From positions 1-5,183 of the forward strand of contig URNK01000128.1 of assembly GCA_900549195.1 (NCBI GenBank): a stretch of DNA of 5,183 bases, written 5' to 3'. The notes beneath the pieces are model-generated. The model worked only from the letters and a program-made list of their open reading frames with translations, did not search any database and had not been told where the DNA came from. Numbering within the stretch: the stretch's first letter is position 1; every line of letters begins with the position of its first letter. A program made the position numbers and the translations under genes. This DNA comes from an uncultured Collinsella sp. GTDB lineage: Bacteria; Actinomycetota; Coriobacteriia; Coriobacteriales; Coriobacteriaceae. Shown here piece by piece: positions 1-5,140 of the stretch.

Positions 1-49
1 ACGAGATGAGCGCTAGTCTCGTGGGCTCGGAGATGTGTATAAGAGACAG
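1..49 (+). other. Untrimmed Nextera i7 adapter with index (artefact)
   Basis: This is synthetic sequence and not genomic. Positions 1-7 (ACGAGAT) match the end of the Illumina P7 primer and 8-15 (GAGCGCTA) fill the index slot. Positions 16-30 (GTCTCGTGGGCTCGG) are the Nextera read-2 tail and 31-49 (AGATGTGTATAAGAGACAG) are the 19-bp Tn5 mosaic end. Positions 7-49 are the exact reverse complement of 5141-5183. The genomic insert starts at about position 50. Confidence 0.98.
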
Positions 50-50
50 A

Positions 51-182
51 GCCTACGTTGAGCCGCCCCAGGTCATAGAGCTTTCTCGTCGCCTGGCATC
101 CTCCGTCTCTCCCGCCTTTGCACAGGTGAGCGAGGTCACCGATATCGTTCGCATTACCGAGGAGATGGTCCACCGTGGTTAG
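51..182 (+). CDS. Energy-coupling factor (ECF) transporter ATPase, C-terminal end only
   Basis: An open frame enters from the adapter junction and ends at TAG 180-182, leaving 43 codons of a truncated gene. The peptide starts AYVEPPQVIELSRRLA and ends RITEEMVHRG. The 'PPQV.EL...L' pattern followed by a short acidic helix is typical of the extreme C-terminus of EcfA/CbiO-type ATPases, where family members often read LRPPQV..L. Walker A, Walker B and signature motifs would lie upstream and are missing, so the assignment rests on this tail and on the context. It overlaps the next gene, an EcfT-like membrane protein, by 8 nt, which is the usual order (ATPase then T component) in ECF operons. Which of the two ATPases this is (A1 or A2) cannot be told. 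The truncation comes from the contig end and is not a mutation. Confidence 0.75.
   Translation, partial: AYVEPPQVIELSRRLASSVSPAFAQVSEVTDIVRITEEMVHRG
159..164 (+). promoter_or_regulatory. Ribosome binding site for the EcfT gene
   Basis: GAGGAG lies inside the end of the ATPase gene, 10 nt before the GTG at 175. It is the signal that decides the non-ATG start of the following gene and fits translational coupling across the 8-nt overlap. Confidence 0.7.
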
Positions 183-921
183 CGTCATCGACTATATGCC
201 GGGCGATACACTGCTGCACCGCTTGAACCCGGTCGTCAAACTGGGCCTTGCCGCCGCCATCATCATCGGCATTTTCCTGTCCGACACCTACGTGGCGCTG
301 TTGGGCTTTTTGGCGCTCACCCTTGCACTGGGCGCCTACGCCGGCGTCGTCGACCGTCTGCTCTCGCTACTCAAGCTGCTGATTCCGCTCGCGCTTATCA
401 TGCTGGTGCTCCAGCTGGCCTTTATGCGCGATGGCAACGTGGTGTGGGGCTTTATCACCGACACGGGTCTCATCACAGGATCGAAGGCCTGTCTGCGCCT
501 GCTGGGTGTGGCGTTACCACTCATCCTCATGCTCATGGTGACCAAGCTCAACGACCTTGCCAACGCCTGCGTCGAGGTGCTGCACGTGCCGTATCGCTAT
601 GCCTTCACCTTTACCACGGCGCTGCGCTTCGTGCCGGTGTTTGGTCAGGAGATGAACGCCATCATGGAGGCGCAGACCGCACGCGGCGTCGAGTACGACA
701 CCAAGAACCCCATTAAGAAGCTTAAGCTCATGCTGCCACTGTGCGTGCCGCTGCTCATCTCAAGCGTGGGCAAAACCGATGCCACAGCCTTGGCGGCAGA
801 ACAACGCGGCTTCTATCTGCGTACGCGCGCCAGCTCGTACAAGCGCTACCCCATCAAGGGCCTAGACATCGCCGTGCTCATCGTCAGCATCGCCCTCATC
901 GCCATCGGCTTCCTGTTCTAG
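175..921 (+). CDS. ecfT: ECF transporter transmembrane (T) component, EcfT/CbiQ family
   Basis: This 248-residue membrane protein has the normal length for EcfT. The family's N-terminal signature is visible as HRLNPVVKL (residues 15-23; consensus near LxPrxKL). Hydrophobic segments lie at about 23-36, 38-58, 64-83, 106-124 and 230-248, with a weaker one near 185-200. The cytoplasmic coupling region has the first Ala-Arg-Gly motif intact (ARG 169-171, in AQTARGVEYD). The second reads Gln-Arg-Gly (210-212, in AAEQRGFYLRTR). In the family these short motifs sit at the ends of two coupling helices that dock on the two ATPases and transmit ATP hydrolysis to the substrate-binding S component. The start is GTG 175, supported by GAGGAG 10 nt upstream. 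It is the last gene of its operon, with a strong hairpin terminator 30 nt after the stop. No S component is in the window, so the transported vitamin or metal is unknown. Confidence 0.93.
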   Translation: MVSVIDYMPGDTLLHRLNPVVKLGLAAAIIIGIFLSDTYVALLGFLALTLALGAYAGVVDRLLSLLKLLIPLALIMLVLQLAFMRDGNVVWGFITDTGLITGSKACLRLLGVALPLILMLMVTKLNDLANACVEVLHVPYRYAFTFTTALRFVPVFGQEMNAIMEAQTARGVEYDTKNPIKKLKLMLPLCVPLLISSVGKTDATALAAEQRGFYLRTRASSYKRYPIKGLDIAVLIVSIALIAIGFLF

Positions 922-950
922 TTCACTACCGACAGCAACCGCCCAACGCA

Positions 951-987
951 AAAGGCCTCGGCTCGCACCAAACGAGCCGAGGCCTTT
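951..987. terminator. Perfect 15-bp hairpin between convergent genes, probably bidirectional
   Basis: The arms are 951-965 (AAAGGCCTCGGCTCG) and 973-987, an exact reverse complement, with a 7-nt loop. The stem begins with AAA and ends with TTT. On the plus strand it is followed by TTTACTGTTT, and on the minus strand by TTTTGCG. It therefore has the form of a rho-independent terminator in both directions, although the U tracts are short. It lies 30 nt after the ecfT stop and 60 nt beyond the racemase stop on the other strand, which is where two convergent units would share one terminator. Confidence 0.85.
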
Positions 988-1046
988 ACTGTTTCACCAG
1001 ATAAAACCTACCAATATTAACCTGTCCCTTTTTGGCAGATCGGAAG

Positions 1047-1793
1047 CTAGAGGCGGTAGGGAGCACCGCAACGGATGATGGATTCGCGCACCAGGACGTC
1101 CATGGCGTCGAGGGTGATCTCGGGCACCTCTCGGTACTTCTGCAGCACCGAGAGCTCGGTGCAGGCCAGAATGACGCGGTCGCAGCCGCTACGGGCGAAC
1201 TCCCACATCACGCGGTCGAACTTATCCATATCGGGCTCACGTCCGGCCTTCACATCATCGTAGATAAGCGACATCACATCGTTCTGACGTTTCTCGCTGG
1301 GATAGACGACCTCAACACCCGCAGCCTTACATTCGCGGCCGTAGACGCCCGCGCCCACGGTGCCATCGGTTCCCATAATGCCAATCTTGTGCACCGGCTC
1401 GGCCGGCATACTCAGGTTGGGGTCGAACTCGCACTCCCCCATCACCGCACCCGCAAGGGCATAGCGCACCGACTCACGCGGCATGTGGATAATCGGCACC
1501 TTCGTAAACGACTGGATCTGGTCATAGAAGTAGTGTGACGTGTTGCAGGGAATGGCAATGTGTGCACAGCCCAGCGACTCGAGTGCCTGGGCGCACTCTT
1601 TCATGGTCGCCAGCAGCTTGGCATGCTCGCCGGTCTTAATGGCCAGCGTGCGGTCGGGCATGGTCGACTTGGAGAGTACCACCATGTCGATATGTTCCTG
1701 ATCGCAGGCAGCAGCCGTATGACGCACCACCTGGTCGTAGTAATACGACGTGGCCTCGGCGCCCATGCCGCCGATAACTCCCAGCTTTTCCAT
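1047..1793 (-). CDS. Aspartate/glutamate-family amino-acid racemase (probable aspartate racemase)
   Basis: This 248-residue cytoplasmic protein belongs to the PLP-independent Asp/Glu racemase superfamily, which uses two cysteines as acid and base on either face of the substrate. It opens with MEKLGVIGGMGAEAT, the nucleotide-like loop of aspartate racemases. The first catalytic Cys is 83 (IAIPCNTSH) and the second is 211 (VILACTELS). A TDGTV motif follows the mid-protein linker. Residues 116-133, rich in Met, Pro and acidic residues, look like an insertion before the second half. I start it at ATG 1793, not the upstream in-frame ATG at 1877. An ideal AAGGAGG lies 5 nt before 1793, none precedes 1877, and the family signature begins at once. 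It lies 84 nt downstream of the ATP-grasp ligase on the same strand, so one mRNA is likely. The pairing with that ligase points to L-Asp to D-Asp conversion. Glutamate or broad specificity cannot be excluded. Confidence 0.88.
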   Translation of the reverse strand: MEKLGVIGGMGAEATSYYYDQVVRHTAAACDQEHIDMVVLSKSTMPDRTLAIKTGEHAKLLATMKECAQALESLGCAHIAIPCNTSHYFYDQIQSFTKVPIIHMPRESVRYALAGAVMGECEFDPNLSMPAEPVHKIGIMGTDGTVGAGVYGRECKAAGVEVVYPSEKRQNDVMSLIYDDVKAGREPDMDKFDRVMWEFARSGCDRVILACTELSVLQKYREVPEITLDAMDVLVRESIIRCGAPYRL

Positions 1794-1798
1794 CGCCG

Positions 1799-1805
1799 CC
1801 TCCTT
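1799..1805 (-). promoter_or_regulatory. Ribosome binding site deciding the racemase start
   Basis: Read on the minus strand this is AAGGAGG followed by 5 nt (CGGCG) and ATG at 1793. It argues for the 248-residue form over the 276-residue form that would start at 1877, where no purine-rich site exists. Confidence 0.85.
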
Positions 1806-1815
1806 GGTGACGCTT

Positions 1816-1827
1816 GCGCAATTGCGC
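1816..1827. repeat. 12-bp perfect palindrome in the ligase-racemase gap
   Basis: GCGCAATTGCGC is its own reverse complement and lies between the intergenic hairpin and the racemase ribosome binding site. With no loop it is a poor RNA hairpin. It could be a protein-binding site or chance in GC-rich sequence. Confidence 0.4.
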
Positions 1828-1838
1828 GTATCATACCC

Positions 1839-1868
1839 GCGCCCGCCCGATGCAAACCGGACGGGCGC
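1839..1868 (-). other. Intergenic RNA hairpin between ligase and racemase genes
   Basis: On the minus-strand RNA the arms GCGCCCGUCCG (1868-1858) and CGGGCGGGCGC (1849-1839) form an 11-bp stem with one G-U wobble and an 8-nt loop. On the plus strand that wobble position would be a C-A mismatch, so the structure suits only the ligase-racemase transcript. It begins 9 nt after the ligase stop codon. No U tract follows, so it is unlikely to be a classical terminator. It may stabilise the 3' end of the ligase message or set the racemase to ligase ratio. Confidence 0.55.
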
Positions 1869-1877
1869 CGCGCTCAT

Positions 1878-3134
1878 CTACTTGTAATACGTCTTGAACA
1901 GCTTAAAGTGGCGCAGCTTGGTGTGCCACATGCGCAGCCAGCGGTTAAAGACAAAGTCGCCCTTCATAAACGAAGGGTCGGCGCCCTTGCCTTCCTTGTC
2001 CAGGCGATGCACCTTAGCGCGCAGCTCGGGATCCTTGACGTACTTGTCGACGACGCCCATGGGGACGACCATCCACAGGGCCTCGTCCTGAGCCGTCACA
2101 AACTCCGGCTCAAACGGACGGTTGAACACATACTCGTCCACCACATACTTGGCAACGTTAAAGCCGCTGTTGGTAACGTAGTAGTTGCTGCGGCCCTGGC
2201 GCGTGTTGAAATCGAAGAACTTAAACGAGCCGTCGCGCTCGTCGTACTTAACGTCAAAGTTGGAATAGCCCACAAAGTGAAGGTCCTCGAGCAACTTGCG
2301 CACGCCGCCCATGAGCTCGTCGTTGGGCTCGGTAATGATACAGGCATGGTTGCCGACACCGTGGGGCTGATGCTCCTCGAGCAGCACATGGCCCAGGCAC
2401 ATCATGCGGACCTTACCGTTGCGGTCGGAATAGCTGGTGAGCACGCGCATGTACTCGTCGTTGCCGGGCACGCGATCCTGCAAGATCAGGTCGTCGGTGT
2501 AGCCGCTGGCATACGAGTCGCGAATGACCTGTTCCAGCTCGGCGCGGTCGGCAATCTCATAGGCCTTCTTCTGGCCCTCGAACTCATGCTGCCACCACAT
2601 GATGCCGTCAGAAGGCTTCAGAATCATCGGGTAAGGAAAATCGATCTGGTCGAGCACTTCGGCAGGCGCCTCACCCTGGGCATTGAGCATCGCCTTGGTA
2701 AAGGTAAACGTGTGCGGATAGGGCACGCCATGCTTCTCGCACAGCTCGTAGAAGATCTCCTTCTTCTGGCACTGCTCGAGCATGCTGTAGGACGCGTAGG
2801 GAGCGACGATGTTATCCGCCAGCTCATGAGCATCCTTGGCTTGAGCCACGAGAGCGACATAGTTGTCGCCGCAGCCCACAAGGACAATAGTCTTGTCGGC
2901 ATGCGCTTGGGCAATGCCGTTGACGGTTTTGAGCATCACGGGCATGGTGTCGATATCCACGTTGGGCGTGTAGTCGATAATCTGGCTGCGGTACGCGGGA
3001 CCCGTCTGATACTTGCCAAAGACCAGACTCTTGACCTGGTACTCCTCGTAGAAGGCGCGCGCCACCGAATAGGCGTTGATGTCGCCACCAAGCAGCACGG
3101 GAATGAACTCGCGCTCTGTAAATTGCAATGCCAT
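1878..3134 (-). CDS. ATP-grasp carboxylate-amine ligase, probable D-aspartate ligase (Asl type) for the peptidoglycan cross-bridge
   Basis: This 418-residue cytoplasmic protein closely resembles, from memory, D-aspartate ligase of Enterococcus faecium (Asl-fm). That enzyme activates the beta-carboxyl of D-Asp with ATP and joins it to the side-chain amine of residue 3 of the peptidoglycan precursor. The N-terminal domain (about 9-110) has FIPVLLGGDINAYSVAR and VGCGDNYV. A typical linker (FYELCEKHGVPYP, 128-140) leads into the ATP-grasp fold. ILKPSDG (171-177) supplies the ATP-binding Lys173, RMMCLGH (243-249) lies in the central sheet, and FDVKYD...FFDFNTRQGRSN (293-317) holds the candidate Mg ligands Asp308 and Asn310 with Arg312. 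The usual Glu of this motif is Asp here. The last 24 residues are basic and aromatic, possibly for membrane contact. Start ATG 3134 has AGGAAG 5 nt upstream. The adjacent racemase matches the known aslfm-racfm pairing. Another D- or L-amino acid substrate remains possible. Confidence 0.8.
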   Translation of the reverse strand: MALQFTEREFIPVLLGGDINAYSVARAFYEEYQVKSLVFGKYQTGPAYRSQIIDYTPNVDIDTMPVMLKTVNGIAQAHADKTIVLVGCGDNYVALVAQAKDAHELADNIVAPYASYSMLEQCQKKEIFYELCEKHGVPYPHTFTFTKAMLNAQGEAPAEVLDQIDFPYPMILKPSDGIMWWQHEFEGQKKAYEIADRAELEQVIRDSYASGYTDDLILQDRVPGNDEYMRVLTSYSDRNGKVRMMCLGHVLLEEHQPHGVGNHACIITEPNDELMGGVRKLLEDLHFVGYSNFDVKYDERDGSFKFFDFNTRQGRSNYYVTNSGFNVAKYVVDEYVFNRPFEPEFVTAQDEALWMVVPMGVVDKYVKDPELRAKVHRLDKEGKGADPSFMKGDFVFNRWLRMWHTKLRHFKLFKTYYK

Positions 3135-3190
3135 GGAAACTTCCTATCATGAACTGCCCACACAACGGGCGGTCTTTGCGCAACTGATTT

Positions 3191-3220
3191 ATTCTAGCGT
3201 GCCAAGCCGCCGGCGCCCAA
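3191..3220 (-). promoter_or_regulatory. Candidate promoter of the ligase-racemase unit
   Basis: On the minus strand TAGAAT (3196-3191, five of six matches to TATAAT) lies 18 bp after TTGGGC (3220-3215, three of six matches to TTGACA). Transcription would begin near 3184, about 50 nt before the ligase start. The -10 is good and the -35 is weak. This is the best candidate I see in the divergent gap but is only a motif match. Confidence 0.35.
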
Positions 3221-3276
3221 AGCTCCACCGTATCTATGGCAATCGACGTAATCGTCCAGCACGAAGACGGCGCCCA

Positions 3277-3293
3277 CCGTTGTATGACAATGG
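3277..3293. promoter_or_regulatory. Operator-like dyad in the divergent intergenic region
   Basis: CCGTTGT (3277-3283) and ACAATGG (3287-3293) form an inverted repeat with a 3-nt centre and one imperfect pair. ACCGTTGT recurs as a direct repeat at 3276-3283 and 3305-3312. The site lies between two divergently transcribed genes, where a shared regulator could bind. No regulator gene is in the window and the match could be chance. Confidence 0.25.
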
Positions 3294-3356
3294 GCAATGA
3301 ACCTACCGTTGTTGTAGGATTCAGCATATTGACATCTTCGAGCGAAAGGCGCGCAC

Positions 3357-3989
3357 GTGCCCCAAGACCATCCGACCGATAATCCCATCCTCAATGCCGC
3401 GAAGCACGAGCTGGCGGAACGCGCACAAACGGCAGCTCCCCTACGCACCGCAAACGATGCTTACAACGGGCCTGCCCGTATCGTCTCAATCAACACGTCG
3501 GAGCACAAAGGCACGCGTAAGTCACCCGTCGCCGACGGGCACGACACCGTCATCGAGCAGTTTGGCCTCGCCTCCGATGCGCACGCCGGGCATTGGCACC
3601 GCCAGGTTTCCTTTTTAGCTGCAGAGTCTATCCAGACGGCGCAGGCGCGCGGGCTCGATGTGCGCGAGGGCGACTTTGGCGAGAACTTCACAACCCAGGG
3701 CATCAACCTGCTCTCGCTCCCCCTGGGAACGCAGCTCAAGATTGGCAACGATGTCCTGGTCGAAATCAGTCAGATCGGCAAGGTCTGCCACACCCGCTGT
3801 GCCATCTACTATCTCGCCGGCGACTGTATCTTTCCCCACGAGGGCGTTTTTGGCGTGGTACTAAAGGGCGGAGAGGTCCATACCGGCGACGATATCCGGG
3901 TAGTCAAACTCGGCGACGGCACCTGTTCGTTCACCCCCGCCGAGGCCCTCGAAGAGATTGAGCAGGCTCGCCAGAAGGGCACGCTGTAG
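3357..3989 (+). CDS. MOSC-domain protein
   Basis: This is a 210-residue predicted cytoplasmic protein. The MOSC domain (named for the molybdenum cofactor sulfurase C-terminus) spans about residues 40-185. Its hallmarks are present: RIVSINTSEHKG (41-52), SDAHAGHWHRQVSFLAAESI (73-92), EGDFGENFTTQGI (104-116), and IGKVCHTRCAIYYLAGDCIFPHEG (from 140) with Cys144, Cys148 and Cys157. One of these cysteines is the expected sulfur carrier. The domain ends at LKGGEVHTGDDI. Family members are thought to bind or transfer sulfur in metal-sulfur cofactor work, including Mo cofactor enzymes. The substrate here is unknown and no other Mo cofactor gene is nearby. Residues 1-38 form a polar N-terminal extension of no recognised family. 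Start GTG 3357 is preferred because AAAGG (3345-3349) lies 7 nt upstream and no Met occurs later. It appears to be monocistronic. Confidence 0.9.
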   Translation: MPQDHPTDNPILNAAKHELAERAQTAAPLRTANDAYNGPARIVSINTSEHKGTRKSPVADGHDTVIEQFGLASDAHAGHWHRQVSFLAAESIQTAQARGLDVREGDFGENFTTQGINLLSLPLGTQLKIGNDVLVEISQIGKVCHTRCAIYYLAGDCIFPHEGVFGVVLKGGEVHTGDDIRVVKLGDGTCSFTPAEALEEIEQARQKGTL

Positions 3990-4058
3990 TTATAAAACCC
4001 CACGTTGAGATAGCTTTTACAGCCCAAAACTCCTCTCAAACAGGGCTCTGTAACGTTA

Positions 4059-4160
4059 AAGTTGAACTCTATGGTTTCTCAACAATTCATCATAACTGCA
4101 GGTCAAAGCCAAAGCCTCAAGTTCAACTTGACCCTTTGGAACCTTTAAGGTTCAAGTTGA
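4059..4160. repeat. Three related AAGTTGA-type elements upstream of the hydrolase gene
   Basis: Copy A is AAGTTGAACT at 4059-4068. Copy B, 4118-4130 (CAAGTTCAACTTG), is a perfect 13-nt palindrome about C4124 and contains the reverse complement of A at 4120-4129. Copy C is TTCAAGTTGA at 4151-4160, and its last nine bases are the reverse complement of 4123-4131 in B. TCAAGTT also repeats directly at 4117 and 4152, 35 bp apart. A 6-bp hairpin, GAACCT (4139-4144) and AGGTTC (4148-4153), lies between B and C. Copy C falls at the expected -35 of the candidate promoter, as binding sites for a transcription factor would. No known factor is assigned. Confidence 0.5.
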
Positions 4161-4175
4161 GGTCGAAAGCAGTAG

Positions 4176-4181
4176 TAGAAT
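4176..4181 (+). promoter_or_regulatory. Candidate -10 element for the hydrolase gene
   Basis: TAGAAT matches TATAAT at five of six positions. No good -35 lies 16-18 bp upstream: that place is taken by repeat copy C (4151-4160), which would suit an activator-dependent promoter. Transcription would begin near 4188 with a leader of about 36 nt. Confidence 0.35.
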
Positions 4182-4212
4182 ACCGTTCGAACCATAACCT
4201 ACGATTGATTGC

Positions 4213-4218
4213 AGAGGG
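4213..4218 (+). promoter_or_regulatory. Ribosome binding site deciding the hydrolase start
   Basis: AGAGGG lies 5 nt before ATG 4224. It overlaps the coding sequence that would result from the upstream TTG at 4209, so ATG 4224 is the better start. Confidence 0.75.
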
Positions 4219-4223
4219 ACTGG

Positions 4224-5140
4224 ATGCAGCATTCGAATCATCGCACCGCAGCGCTCATTGCGTCGAAGCCGGCTCGTATCATCACGAGCGCCGCGCTCGC
4301 CGTTGCGCTGACGGCCACGCCGATGCTCTCCCCCGTTGCGGCGTATGCCGCCTCGCAGGCAACGCAGGACCAGCTTTCCGCAGCCCAGCAGAAGATCGAA
4401 GCCGCCACGAGCGCCTACAACGACGCCCGCACCAAACTCGATGACCTGCAAAAGCAGATTGACTCCAATGAGGCAAGCATCGAGGAAATCGAGGCCAAGC
4501 TTCCCGAGCAGCAGGCCAAGGCAAGCTCCGCCATGCGCGATCTGTACAAGTATCAGAAGGGCACCAATCCCATCGTGAGCTTCCTGGTCAACGCGCAGAG
4601 CCTGGGTGAGTTCATCACGACCTGCAAATACACCAACCAGATCACGAGCTCGAGCGTCGACGAGATCGAAGAGCTCAATAACATGCAAACCGAACTCGAG
4701 CAGAACAAGGCTGAGCTCCAGCAGGCCAAGTCTCAGCTTGAGGCAGAGCAGAAAAACGCCGAGGATGCGCTGGCACAGGCCCAGCAGCTCCGCAGCGAGG
4801 CACAGGCAAAAGCCGAGCAGGAAAATGCCGCCGAGCTTGCCAAGCTTGAGGCCGATAAGGCCGCTGCCGCCGAGAAGCTCTCGGGCGAGGGCGTAAGCGG
4901 CAGCAATTCCAGCAGCCAGGCCACCAACACCAACACCACCATCGACACCACGGTGAACAGCTCCAATACTGGTAGCTCCGATTACGATTCGTTCATTAAT
5001 GAGTGGACAGGCCGCATCGACAATTATCTCGCCGGCTCCCCCATGGCAGGCCAGGGCTATAACTTTGCCGTCGCCGCTTGGAATACCGGTGTCGACCCCC
5101 GTTGGTCCCCCGCCATCGCCTGCATCGAGAGCACCAAGGG
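4224..5140 (+). CDS. Secreted coiled-coil peptidoglycan hydrolase, PcsB/CwlO-like N-terminus with lysozyme-like domain, 3' truncated
   Basis: Of this gene 305 complete codons lie in real sequence. Residues 1-42 are a Sec signal peptide: a basic start (HRTAALIASKPARII), a hydrophobic core (SAALAVALTATPM) and probable cleavage after AYA (41-43 region). Two Gln/Glu/Ala/Lys-rich coiled coils follow, at about 45-105 and 145-220, joined by a segment containing YKYQKGTNPIVSFLVNAQSLGEF. This layout is that of PcsB/CwlO-type hydrolases, whose coiled coil docks on the FtsEX divisome complex. A Ser/Thr/Asn linker (221-252) leads to a domain with SPMAGQGYNFAVAAW, GVDPRWSPAIACIES, in which Glu302 has the setting of a lysozyme/transglycosylase catalytic Glu. 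The frame then runs into adapter, so the peptide CLLYTSPSPRD beyond 5140 is false. Start ATG 4224 follows AGAGGG at 5 nt. FtsEX dependence and the exact bond cut are inferred. Confidence 0.82.

Noticed and set aside
1021..1036. CCTGTCCCTTTTTGGC, reminiscent of short motifs seen near REP-type elements
   Set aside because: It is a single copy with no paired inverted copy and no transposase in the window, so nothing supports a mobile element.
1037..1046. AGATCGGAAG, the first ten bases of the Illumina TruSeq adapter
   Set aside because: The match ends after ten bases and reads straight into the racemase stop region. The library is Nextera. It is a chance match and not a chimeric junction.
1794..1877. 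Racemase start at ATG 1877 (276 residues)
   Set aside because: No ribosome binding site precedes it. The extra 28 residues lack family similarity and are encoded by the hairpin and palindrome region, and AAGGAGG sits before ATG 1793.
1560..3152. A 530-codon plus-strand open frame opposite the ligase and racemase
   Set aside because: It is codon-aligned antisense to two well-supported genes. Stops there would need TTA, CTA or TCA codons in the sense genes, which are rare at this GC content. Its product shows no family motif.
3199..3300. Arg-rich 33-codon frame starting at GTG 3199
   Set aside because: There is no ribosome binding site, the composition is skewed in the way expected of a random GC-rich frame, and it overlaps the other candidate small frame.
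3329..3334. Perfect TTGACA as the -35 of a MOSC promoter
   Set aside because: At 17-bp spacing a -10 would fall on CGCACG over the start codon, so it cannot drive this gene as a leadered transcript.
4019..4051. Possible terminator hairpin after the MOSC gene
   Set aside because: The only stem is ACAG plus CCC pairing with GGG and CTGT around a bulge and a long loop, with no T tract. It is too weak to call.
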